A DNA stretch of 64,000 nt from Desarmillaria ectypa (Eukaryota; Basidiomycota; Agaricomycetes; Agaricales; Physalacriaceae). Below, one piece after another: positions 1 to 10,013 of the stretch (the first letter of the stretch is position 1; each line of letters starts with the position of its first letter). The notes under the pieces were generated by a model, which had not been told where the DNA came from, searched no databases, and worked only from the letters and a program-made list of their open reading frames with translations. Location of the stretch: positions 3,286,001 to 3,350,000 of the forward strand of contig JAUDYN010000005.1 of assembly GCA_030407005.1 (NCBI GenBank), given 5' to 3'. A program made the position numbers and the translations under genes.

Positions 1-528
1 ACGAAGTGATTAATAGTTGCTAAGTCACCAATAGAATTGCATTGAATTGAAGTCCATTAGAGTCACTGTTGTGTCCTGCAAAGGTCCGGAGTGTTTTGAA
101 GTTAGTTCAAGCAAAGTTCTTGGAGTTATAGTTTATTCTTAGGCCAAGAGTGCCACTAGTTAGCCAAGAGTGCGGCTAGTCAAGTGTTTATCACTTGTAG
201 GAAGCAGTATAGGGCCAAGAGCGCCACCAGTCTGAAGCAGTTTCAGTCAGAACGAGCGCAGTAGCTCAAACCAAGTCACTCTTATCCAATTATGTCTTAC
301 CCACCCCACTAGTACGATTAGTACTTTGTATAAACTCACTAGTAATGAATAAAACGTCTTTAAGACAATTGTACTTGATTATTGAAGTCTGCAGAGTGCT
401 TCCATCATACTCGAAACCGCCCAAATTCAATATTGGTGATTAAGTGTAGAGTAGTAAGAGGTTTAGTGTGATTGGTGTTCATTGCCATTCCCTAATTCTT
501 TTGTCACTTGCCGTTGCCAAGCACATCA
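1..528 (-). repeat. Repeat X, second copy (partial, runs off left edge)
   Basis: This stretch is the reverse complement of 3355-3882. By eye only two bases differ, both near the inner tip around 513-517. The copy starts at 528 on the minus strand with TGATGTGCTT and continues out of the window at position 1. It has no open frame worth calling. Three imperfect 18-bp copies of a GCCAAGAGNGCCACYAGT motif lie at 143-160, 163-180 and 214-231. Unlike the E2 sequence next to it, the repeat keeps many CpG sites, so it looks younger than E2. It may be part of a long LTR or a non-autonomous transposon; I do not recognise the family. Confidence 0.8.
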
Positions 529-3354
529 CCGCTGACCCTGGTGAGGCTGGTGGGCTTGCTTGTTCCTCTGCTTGAGAAGGACACTGGTATGTTTGGACTT
601 CTGGGAGGCCTGAAAGAGTCCTGCCTACTAGTCTCTATCCATCACTGATCACTCAGCAGCGTATCCAGTGAGCTAAGCTCGTTGGACTTAGTGGCAGTGC
701 TAGCACCACCTGGCAAGTCCCGCACCTCATCGGGGGTTTGAGAATTGTCACTATAGATACTTGTGTCAGCGTCTTCAAGAAGGATGATGTAGCTGTTCTT
801 TTTTGATTCTTGATTTGTCTTCAGCTTCAGGGTCTGTGAAGTCATATGATGTATATTGCTTTTTGTATGTAATTGTCTGTTATCATAGTAATTAGTCTGA
901 CTTGCAGAAACCGAGGACTCACCTTCAGACTTGGTTGAGCAAGGGGAATTGAACTCTTGTCGACCTAGTCTTTTACCTCTTCAACCTTGGACATAACTGG
1001 CACCACTTTGTTAGTGGGCCCCAAGAATCTGATGTCCCTCAACTCTTTTCTCTTAGAACAATCTCTGCTCAGGTGACCTTTCTCATCACATCTGAAGCAT
1101 TGTCCCTCAGCCCTTCACTGATCGATGTCCATGGGCTTTCCTGTCCCTCCATATGTTGTCCATTGACCAGTTCTGGCATCCCAACTGGTCCCACTATTGG
1201 CAGTCAGCTTTGGGGCCGAGGAACTTGTCGCCCCAGCAACAGTTTTGCCACTGGGCTGCTGTTGTTGTTGGAGGTGGGAATCCTTCTTTTGCCTATCCCA
1301 GGGCGTACTGGTGGTCTGATCGAAGACCCATTTTTGCTGTCTTTCCTTGTACATGCGCAAGATACACTCCTTCCATTCAGGGTATGAGCACAGGATGTTG
1401 ATGCCCATGTTGGAGATGAAGGTGGTATAAGAGCTTGGAACTCGTAGTTGCACCACCTTCACCATGGCCCTGCACTCTGCTTCATCCATTCATTGGCCCA
1501 CTAACTTGGCCTCTTCTTCCAGTTTCTGAAAGTAGTGGGAGATGGGCTGTGCTCCCATGCTGAGGTCGAACATCCTTTTTTCATGGATCTCCTTGATAGC
1601 GGGGTCTCAGAATTGTCGTGAGACCATATCTATGAAGTTGGTCCAATCTGGATATTGAAAGTGGGCAGTGGTGCCATCATACGCATTGCCTACCCAGAAT
1701 TTGGGTCTCTTGTAGACCCACCAGTCCTTGGCAGCTCTCTCAAAGTGGAAAGTCGTGAATAATACCAGGTGTGATGGCACCTGGAAATAGTGTCAGAACA
1801 CTTTAAAATAGGCAATACAATTGCCTATGAAGTATTTGATATCATTGTAGTCCCCCTTGAATGGGGAGGGGACCTTGATGAGGGTCAGTTTGATGCCCAG
1901 GTACAGAGCATTGGTGGTGGCATTTCCGATGGGATTTGGAATAGGGTCAGGAGGACCCTTGCTGGAGGGCAGTCTTGTGATCAAGTAGCGATCTGGCTGT
2001 GGGCTCAGGTAGCCTCTTGGTGGCTCACCCGAGAGTCTGCCCCTCTCAAGTTCTTTCCCTTTCTCCTGATCACAGAGATAGTCTGTCATCATCCTGCAGG
2101 TGGACTCCTCCCGATCGAGCTCTTTGCACATTTCTGCAATGCATTTTTCCTTCTTGGCCAGCATGGTTTTCATCTGCTAGTGAATTTCCTCTGCCATTGC
2201 TGGGGTTCTTGATGTCCCTGCAGTGACAGTTCCTGCAGGGACAGTTTCTGCTTCCATGTCTTCTCCCACCCCTGTGAAGAGAAGGCTACCACCCTGATAG
2301 GGGTGGTATCCTTGGTGACACACCCTATGATGTGGGGGCGAGTCAGGTAGTGGTTGTGGATTCATGACTGGGGTGTCTGGGGGGTAATCTAGAACTGTTT
2401 CGTATTGGGGATAGTGGTAGTCCATCCCACCATAGTAACCTGTATCATAGGTTAGCATGTCATACTGGGGCCTTTGTCCCCATCTACTCTTTTTGTGCCA
2501 CCTCCAATCTCCATAGGTGTCAGAGTGTCTGCTCCAGGTCCCTCTGCTCCTCCTGATCTCGGGCTTGAAGCCCTGGAAATATATCCCTGGTAGAGGGGCA
2601 GAATATACTTCTGTCCTGGTTTGCACATATCCAGGCACAAAGAATGGTGGCTGGGTCTGGACCCTGAATGGGGTCTCCTCAGTTGAGTGCCAGCCACTCA
2701 TCCATTTCTGATCTGGGCTCATCCCAGAGATCTCTTGCTTCAACGTCTCGATGTCAAACTTCCCAAGCAGCGGTCCTGAAGGGACTGAATAGCCTTCAAT
2801 CAACCTTGGAGAGATCAGGCCAGATATAGTCCCCTCCATTTGGGTTGAAGGGGTCATCAGGGGCACCAGGAGTGGCTGAGGCCAGGGCATTGTGCTCCCC
2901 ATCAGACTTGTCATCAGAGATCTCGATGACAGGGAGAGAGGAGATTGAGTTGGTCTCTCCTTGGGGCCAGTTTTCATGGCCCCAGGGACTGTAGGGGTGG
3001 TTATAATCCATTGCGGGATCGTCGGGGTTTTGGGGTTCATGGTAGGACTCATCATTGCTGTTGGGGGAGGGGGAGGAGGAATGTACCCACCAGTGTTGCT
3101 GGTGGAAGGCAGGGGTTGCAGGACAAGGGGGAGAGCTGGGGTATGGGGGCAGGGCATTGTTGCCCTGAGCCCAAATGTCCCGTGCATATTCTTGGGCCAC
3201 AGTGGGGGTGGGGGTGGGTTGTTCCATCCTGTAGCAGAGTAGAACTGCCCGCACATTATGGACATGGGTGGAGGAGGGCCTGGCAGTTGGGGGCCTCTCA
3301 TCATTGGTGCACCCCTCAGAGGAGGACACAATTGTGAAGCAGGCCCAGGGACGG
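529..3354 (-). pseudogene. E2 gag and start of pol, inverted segment (decayed Ty3/gypsy chromovirus)
   Basis: Read on the minus strand, this matches E1 from about 9064 to 11952: the C-terminal part of the 5' reading frame, the gag core, the zinc knuckle, the gag stop and the first part of pol. The CCHC knuckle (CFRCDEKGHLSRDC) lies near 1080-1120. The motif PVIEISDD is kept around 2900-2930. The 5' frame (E1 frame A) carries several TGA codons where E1 has CGA arginine codons. The gag frame is broken at about 2180 by TAG. The segment is inverted relative to the rest of E2, which resumes on the plus strand at 4719. The junctions at 528/529 and 3354/3355 are both with repeat X. The 5' LTR of E2 must lie outside the window. 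Confidence 0.85.
933..967 (-). other. E2 copy of the gag-stop hairpin
   Basis: On the minus strand the E2 gag frame ends in TAG (967-965). It is followed at once by a stem GGTCGA/TCAACC, an inner stem CAAGAG/CCCTTG and an 8-nt loop. This matches the E1 hairpin at 11526-11558 in position and shape but differs in sequence. Two outer pairs differ by paired changes (G-C versus T-A, and T-A versus A-T). One A:C mismatch in each stem is explained by a G-to-A change. A run of four A bases lies five bases upstream of the stem, as in E1. Confidence 0.6.
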
Positions 3355-4714
3355 TGATGTGCTTGGTAATGGCAAGTGACAAAAGAATTAGGGAATGGCA
3401 ATGAACACCAATCACACTAAACCTCTTACTACTCTACACTTAATCACCAATATTGAATTTGGGCGGTTTCGAGTATGATGGAAGCACTCTGCAGACTTCA
3501 ATAATCAAGTACAATTGTCTTAAAGACGTTTTATTCATTACTAGTGAGTTTATACAAAGTACTAATCGTACTAGTGGGGTGGGTAAGACATAATTGGATA
3601 AGAGTGACTTGGTTTGAGCTACTGCGCTCGTTCTGACTGAAACTGCTTCAGACTGGTGGCGCTCTTGGCCCTATACTGCTTCCTACAAGTGATAAACACT
3701 TGACTAGCCGCACTCTTGGCTAACTAGTGGCACTCTTGGCCTAAGAATAAACTATAACTCCAAGAACTTTGCTTGAACTAACTTCAAAACACTCCGGACC
3801 TTTGCAGGACACAACAGTGACTCTAATGGACTTCAATTCAATGCAATTCTATTGGTGACTTAGCAACTATTAATCACTTCGTCGAGGTTAAGCACAAAAG
3901 CCTTTAATTGGGGACACCAGTTATTACCAGTGAGAGCTCAACTGCAGGGATGGCTTGCCTGCTTTGCACGAGTGCCCATCCCACTACTTATATACTACTG
4001 AGGCAAAACTATAAATATCATCTGGGTATAGAGTATATTGGTAAGGATTTCTTGGCTAGTCATGAATAATAGTGAATAATCACACAATAGTTGGTCTAGT
4101 CTGTTTTCTTTTCAAATATTCGGTCTAGAGACTCCACAGTTGGTCTTTCCACACCCTTGGCACAACTACAGGCCCTAGTAACATGGTTATATGGATATCC
4201 GGATATTGGTGCCTGTAACAGCTATCCGATCATGATCGAGGGTGCAGTCTGGCTCCACTAGCATCGATTATAAGAGATCTATATTGAAATAGTCGGATCT
4301 GGGCTCAAGGTTAATCCATTCCTAATTTATTTCTAAGTCCTGTTTCAAGATTGCCATGTGACTAGTTATCCTGACTTAGGCATTTATGCCCAGTCTGGGC
4401 TGCTAGTGACAGAACTTCATGAGATCTGTGTACTCTGCTTCTGGTTTTAGTGTGCTAGTAGCATCCTTCATTTGCTAGTGGCTGTATTTCACTTAGTCCT
4501 GCTAGTATTTGAGTTACTAGTCTGACTGGCTGGTAGATTTAACCCACTAATAGTGTTACATCTAAGTTCTGGCTCTACCAGTTGCTTACTGCTTTTAACT
4601 ATCAGCTCAAAGCCTCAGCTATAGTCCTCTATGTATCACTAGTACAGGATAGATGTGCAATAGTATTGTTACAAAATTGCAAAATCTAGGTGTGAATGCA
4701 TAGACAGCATATCA
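3355..4714 (+). repeat. Repeat X, complete copy (unclassified, LTR-like)
   Basis: The element starts TGATGTGCT and ends AGCATATCA. These ends are inverted repeats of each other with one mismatch that a C-to-T change explains. If the ends are right, the flanks carry a GCGG duplication: 4715-4718 on the right and, after the inversion, 529-532 (reverse complement) on the left. The identity at the two flanks extends to seven bases (TCAGCGG), so a longer duplication is possible. Comparison with E1 near 11952 shows X sits inside E2 pol. About 1.36 kb, no credible open frame. TG..CA ends suggest a solo LTR; a non-autonomous DNA transposon remains possible. Confidence 0.6.
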
Positions 4715-7700
4715 GCGGGGGATCAGGAGAGTGCCCACCAAGGCCAGGATCAGGGCCATGCACTAGCTGGACCGGTGGGAGAACAGCTGATCATAGAGCT
4801 GCAGGCAATGCTGATGAGATTCACCCTGGATGCAGAAGCTCAGTACTCTGCTGCAACAGCTAGTAGAAGTGGAACTTCAAACACCTCAAGCTGATACCAG
4901 ACTCCTCCCGAGGCCTGGAAAGTTCCCGAGTGAACTACAGCTGAAGAACAGGGGGAAGTTGCTAGTGCCCAGGCAACAAAGAGGGGGCATTTCAGCAGAA
5001 CCACCATCATTGAAGTACCCGACAAAGAAGATGACACTGCCTTTAAACTGTGGCAAACAAAACAGTTCCAAACTCAAAGTCCTGCCCAATTGGGAGGCAC
5101 CAAACCTGAAATCCTGCCTAACAAGGGGGTACTGAACTCCGAAATCTTGCTTAATCAGGAAGCACTAAACCTCAAAGCCCTGTCCAAAAGGAAGGCACAT
5201 GATCACCAGTGGTATAGACCATTCGGTATCAACTGGACTCTGCATGCAGTTCACAGTTCCACAGACTTGGCCACCACCAAGGCAGTTCTTTCCATTTGAG
5301 TTCATCCCAAACAACTTGGAGAGATCAATGATGAGCTTGTTCAGAGCTTAAGAACTGGAGAGAGCCTTGTGTGCGAGCAGCTCTATGAACTCCATGAACC
5401 GATCTGCTATGTCTGCAGTATCAAAAGCTCAGGATGAGACTTCTTGGTGGACATCCAGCTTTCTCCTTGTACAGGAAAGCAGACATTGACAACCAGAGCA
5501 TTGTTGGATAGTGGCTGCACAGGCAGTTCTATCAACCAAACATATGTTCAACAATATCGGTTGGACACCTGAAAGGCCACTGCTCTGATTCCAGTCTACA
5601 ATGCAGATGGAACCTGTAACAAGGCAGGTGATGTCACTGAATTTGTGGAACTCTGAATGACGATCAGAAACCACAGCGAATGAATTGACCTTGCGGTCAC
5701 TGACTTAGGCTCCAAAACCATGTACTTAGGTCATGACTGGCTTAAATGCCACAACCCTTTGGTCAACTGGAAAGTGGGAACCATGACATTCAGATGATGT
5801 CACTGCATCAAAACTCCTTTCACTTTACCTGATGCAGATGAAGAAGATCAATGGGACAAAGAGTTAGAAGAAGGTGAAAGTATTCTTGTAGTCAATATGC
5901 AAGAAGAAATCATTCTTCAAGTGGTCCATCATGCAAATGAACTGGTGGCAGCCGCAAATGCTGAGAAACCAAAACAGATGTTTGAGGAGCTCGTGTCTCC
6001 TCAGTACCAAAGCTTTAGAGATTTATTCTCAAAAGAGAGCTTTGACAACCTACCAGAAAGAAGACCTTGGAATCATGCCATCGAGCTAATCCCCAATGCG
6101 AGATCCACCTTAGACTGTAAAGTCTATCCGCTCAATCAAAATGAGCAAGAACAACTCGACAAGTTCCTCAATGAGAACTTAAACTTGGGACGAATTCACC
6201 CCTCGAAATCCCCTTTTGCTTCTCTCTTCTTCTTCATTAAGAAAAAGGATGGCTCCTTACAACCTGTTCAGGATTATCGAAAACTGAATGAAATGATGAT
6301 CAAGAATCATTATCTCCTTCTCTTGATCTCCAAGCTAGATGTGCGGTGGGGATACAACAACATATAAATCTGAGATGGAGATGAAGAAAAGGCCACCTTT
6401 CGAACCAACTGAGGTCTCTTTGAACTCATGGTCATGTTCTTCGGCCTCATGAATTCACCTGCTACATTCCAGTGGATGATGAACGACGTTTTTAAGGACT
6501 TAATCACAAGAGGAAAAGTCACCATATACCTCGATGATATCCTTATATTCACAAAATCCTTGTCTGAACACCAAGACATAGTCCAACAAGTTCTCCAATG
6601 CCTTAGAGAAAACAAGTTATTCCTCAAGGCTGAGAAATGTGAGTTTGAGGTACTCAAGACTGAATACCTCAGGGTCATCATCAGTGAAAATGCCATTTGC
6701 ATGGACCCAGTCAAGATTGCAGGTATCACAGAATGGCCTACCTCCACAAAGAAGAAAGAACTTCAATCTTTCTTAGGATTCACAAACTTCTATCGAAAGT
6801 TCATCTGGGACTATTCTAAGATTGTATGCCCCCTCACCCAGTTAACAGGAAAAGTAGACTGGATGTGGGGACCAGAACAAGAACAAGCGTTCAGTCAACT
6901 CAAAAGGTTGATGACCACCAATGTAGTTCTTATGATTCCTTCAGATGATGGAAAATTCCAAGTAGAAGCCAATGCTAGTGATGGCGCCATTGGTGCTGTT
7001 CTAAGCCAAGAATAGAATGGCAAATGGAGGCCTATTGCCTTCATGTCTAAAGTGCTAACTGTTATCGAGTGCAATTACAAAATCTATGACAAGGAGTTAT
7101 TAGCCATCATGCTAGCTCTAGAAGAATGGTGTTATTATCTCATGGGCGCCAAAGAGACTATTGAGATCTGGATGGATCACCAAAACCTCCAGTATTTCCA
7201 AAAACCCAGAAGCTGAACCACCAACAAGCTCAGTGGGTCACTGAACTGGCTGAGTACCACTTTGTCCTTCAACACAAAGCTGAAACTGTGAACAAGAAGG
7301 CTGATCTTCTCAGCAGAAGAGACAATCACAATCAGGAAAAGGAAGATAATCAAGATGTCATCATCCTCTCCCCAGAATACTTCCGGGCATTAATATTGCC
7401 CACAGCCAAAGAACAAACCATGCGTATAAGAGATGCAACACAACAGAAATCCCTCAATCATGAATGAGGAATTACCCAAGAAGATGACATCTTGTAGTAT
7501 GATGGATGAGTCTATATCCCCAATGACTCTACCCTACGTGGTGAGATCATCTCTCAATATTATGATCACATCACTGCTGGACACCCAGGAATTGCAAAGA
7601 CAAAGGAACTCATCCTTCACGAATACTGATGGCCCAAAATGAAAAAGGATGTTGAGTCTTACATCAAAGGATGCAAGACTTGCCAATGGACGAAGAGTGA

Positions 7701-8331
7701 TACATAGGCCAAGGCTACACCTCTTCACCCTAATATGATCCCTGATACCCCATGGACACACATCTCTGTCGACATGGTCACTAGACTCCCTGAATCTGAA
7801 GGATTTGATGCATTGTTGGTCATCATTGATCAATTTTCCAAAAACATAATTCTCATTCCATATAATGAAGAACTATCCACTGAAGGATGGGCTTTAATGC
7901 TCCGAAACCATGTATATGCCAAACATGATATGCCACAAGTGGTCATATCTGACCAAGGACTGCAATTCATATCAGCATTCATGAAAGAACTCTATCAAAT
8001 GCTGAATATCACCCAGAATGCCTCCACAGCATATCATCCTCAGACAGATGGACAGATAGAGAGAGTTAACCAAGAGGTTGAAAAATACCTTCATATCATT
8101 GTCAATCATTGACAAACAGATTGGGTAGCATGGTTACCTCTTGCAGAATTCACACACAACAACCGAATTCATTCAGCCATGGGTAAAAGCCTGTTCATGG
8201 TTCTATATGGATGGAATCCCCAACTCATTCCCAAGTCAATGCAGAAAACCAGCTTCGCAAACCTGGCAGCTGTCAATTTCACTGAGACAATGGCCAAGGT
8301 TCACAAAGAGGTACACGATGCTTTGGAAAAA
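4715..8331 (+). pseudogene. E2 pol, first part (protease, RT, RNase H, integrase), decayed
   Basis: This is the plus-strand continuation of E2 and matches E1 from 11953 to about 15640. In order one sees the pol N-terminal spacer, the aspartic protease motif LLDSGCTGSSIN near 5505-5540, reverse transcriptase with YLDDILIF near 6520-6550, RNase H (VEANASDGAIGAVLSQ near 6970) and integrase (from about 7560, with TDGQIERVNQ near 8045-8080). Many stops sit at positions that are CGA in related copies. A 39-bp deletion in RT near 6329 lies between two short direct copies of CTCCAAGCT that are both present in E1. E1 is inserted at 8332, and the reading resumes at 16834. Dead copy. Confidence 0.88.
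8327..8331 (+). other. Target-site duplication of E1, left copy
   Basis: AAAAA directly before the 5' LTR. The same five bases follow the 3' LTR at 16829-16833. The E2 integrase sequence reads on across the two flanks, so the insertion site is inside E2 and not at its edge. Confidence 0.85.
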
Positions 8332-8754
8332 TGTTACGATTTTTCCGTTATCTTATCTTATCCGAGTCATATCCATGACTCATCCATCTAATCTAGTCCA
8401 GAAACCAACTCGTATCCAGCTATTCGCCGGATACCACCCTCGTTCTCACCGTCTGTCACCCCAGACAACTCTCATTGGTTCCATGATCCTCCCGGATCGT
8501 CCTACTTCGACACCGTTTGTGCATGGACTGTAACGTTTCACCTAAATATAACGCCGTAGGAATACTATATAAACAGAGTATATTAGCCCATTGTACTCTA
8601 TCTCTTGTTTTAATTAACACTATAAACTCCTTACTCGCACTACACTAAAGACTATTAGCGTAGTTCTCTCATTTGGGTGATCGTTCGAACGTGTAATGGC
8701 CCAGAGAGGATCAGCTGACGGTCCCAAGTCACGTGCCCAAGGCGGTGCCTAACA
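8332..8754 (+). repeat. E1 5' LTR with promoter
   Basis: Begins TGTTACGAT and ends GTGCCTAACA, giving the short inverted termini typical of LTRs. It matches 16406-16828 except at 8363, 8411, 8442, 8692, 8697 and 8720, all at CpG sites. I count 23 CpG dinucleotides. A TATATAAA box lies at 8566-8573 and is the likely core promoter, with transcription starting shortly after it. The bases after the LTR (TAAAACAAGAGATTTCC) should contain the primer binding site. I could not match them to a tRNA, and self-priming of the Tf1 kind cannot be judged by eye. Confidence 0.92.
8566..8573 (+). promoter_or_regulatory. TATA box in E1 5' LTR
   Basis: TATATAAA inside the LTR, about 190 bases before the LTR end and about 240 bases before the first ATG of the 5' reading frame (8814). 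The same box is in the 3' LTR at 16640-16647. Confidence 0.6.
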
Positions 8755-8813
8755 TAAAACAAGAGATTTCCAACCAACTTTTCTTCTATTACGCTAGCCG
8801 TATAGAAGATCTC

Positions 8814-10013
8814 ATGTCCGGAGAAGACAGAAACTCTCAGGAACCCCGAACCATGTCCCTTGGTGTCGCCATTGGCGGTGCCATATTACTATCCTTCTTT
8901 ACGGTCCTCGCCGTACTTATATACGAGGAAGAACTCCGGGCCTTGCTAAGAAGGCAACCCCGGAGACCAGAACCAGAACCCCGTTCCGCCCCGCCCACCA
9001 CACATGACCTTCCCCGGGGGATACCCCCCGCAAGATTGGGAGAACGAGAGGAACTACCACTCGTTCGTCCCCGGGCCCGATTCATTATCAGGCCCTCCTC
9101 CTCCTCCGAGGAGAGCACTAATTCGCGGCCCCCGTCTCAGGGGATCGCAGAACTTCGGGCTCAGATTGCCCGAAACGCTCTCGCCTATAACGCAAGAGCC
9201 CTCCTCCTCCGGAGCCGGATGGAACGATCCACCGTTGCAATGGAGCAACCAACACTTGGTCCCGAGGAGACCGAGGAACACAAGGGGGACGTATGGTCTG
9301 ATGGGGATGAACCCCCGCCCCCATACCCCGGTCCCCCCCCTCGTCCAAGAACCCCCGCCCTTCGCCAATCCCAGCGAAGGTCTGATTCCTCGTCGTCCGA
9401 CAGCGACGACAACAACAACAGCGGGTCCGACTCCGATGGACCCCGACACCCCGACGATCCCGGCATGGATCGAAACCACCCCTACGGCCCCTGGAGCCGT
9501 GAGCGGTGGCCAAGTGAGGAGGAATTCTCTCTCTCCTCCCTCCCCGTCATCGAAATCTCCGATGACGAGTCCGACGACGGCCTCGTCGGAAACCACACCC
9601 AGGCTGCTCCCCAGGCCCCCAACGATCCCTTCAACTCCGATGGGCTCGATTACACCTGGCCAGAACTCTCCGACTACGATCGGAGACTATTCGGTCCATA
9701 CCAGACCGCAGCATGGGAAATTCGACGAAGGGACGTCGAAGCCCGAGACCTCTGGGAAGAACCCAGAATGGAAATGGATGAGTGGCTCGCCCTTAACAGG
9801 GGTGACCCCATCCGAGTACCGATGGAAGGCCCTAGCAACGCCAGGGCCCTCATCGTCAATCACCGGATTCGTGCCAACCGCAACCGGTCAATCTTCGGTC
9901 CCGCCGCTGGGGATCGTTTTCCAGGGTTATTACCCAGGACCCCACGGGAACAACGAGAGCTGGACAGGACCCTCCAGCATCTCTGGAGGCTGGAGATGGC
10001 ACGAGAAGATTGA
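8814..10013 (+). CDS. E1 5' reading frame (frame A): membrane-anchored, PPxY and SIM-like motifs
   Basis: The first ATG after the LTR opens a 399-residue frame; the frame itself is already open from within the LTR. Residues about 16-37 form a hydrophobic helix (LGVAIGGAILLSFFTVLAVL), followed by a basic stretch, which predicts a membrane anchor near the N-terminus. PPPPY is at residues 167-171, a late-domain type motif. VIEISDDE starts near residue 245 and fits a SUMO-interacting motif. The middle is acidic and Ser/Asp-rich. E2 keeps this frame much better than the other open frame over the same DNA: motifs such as RDVEARDLW and EMDEWLALN are shared, and stops appear mainly at former CGA codons. 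Both copies stop at the same place with different codons (TGA in E1, TAG in E2). It may be the N-terminal part of Gag joined by +1 frameshifting, or a separate protein. No family recognised. Confidence 0.65.
   Translation: MSGEDRNSQEPRTMSLGVAIGGAILLSFFTVLAVLIYEEELRALLRRQPRRPEPEPRSAPPTTHDLPRGIPPARLGEREELPLVRPRARFIIRPSSSSEESTNSRPPSQGIAELRAQIARNALAYNARALLLRSRMERSTVAMEQPTLGPEETEEHKGDVWSDGDEPPPPYPGPPPRPRTPALRQSQRRSDSSSSDSDDNNNSGSDSDGPRHPDDPGMDRNHPYGPWSRERWPSEEEFSLSSLPVIEISDDESDDGLVGNHTQAAPQAPNDPFNSDGLDYTWPELSDYDRRLFGPYQTAAWEIRRRDVEARDLWEEPRMEMDEWLALNRGDPIRVPMEGPSNARALIVNHRIRANRNRSIFGPAAGDRFPGLLPRTPREQRELDRTLQHLWRLEMARED

Noticed and set aside
3355..4714. Repeat X as a hAT-type transposon with an 8-bp duplication
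   Set aside because: Only seven bases match and the ends do not look like hAT termini. The TG..CA reading with GCGG is simpler, though not proven.
9054..9596. Long minus-strand open frames over the E1 5' reading frame
   Set aside because: They mirror the GC-rich codons of the plus-strand frame, show no domain, and E2 gives no sign of protein conservation on that strand.
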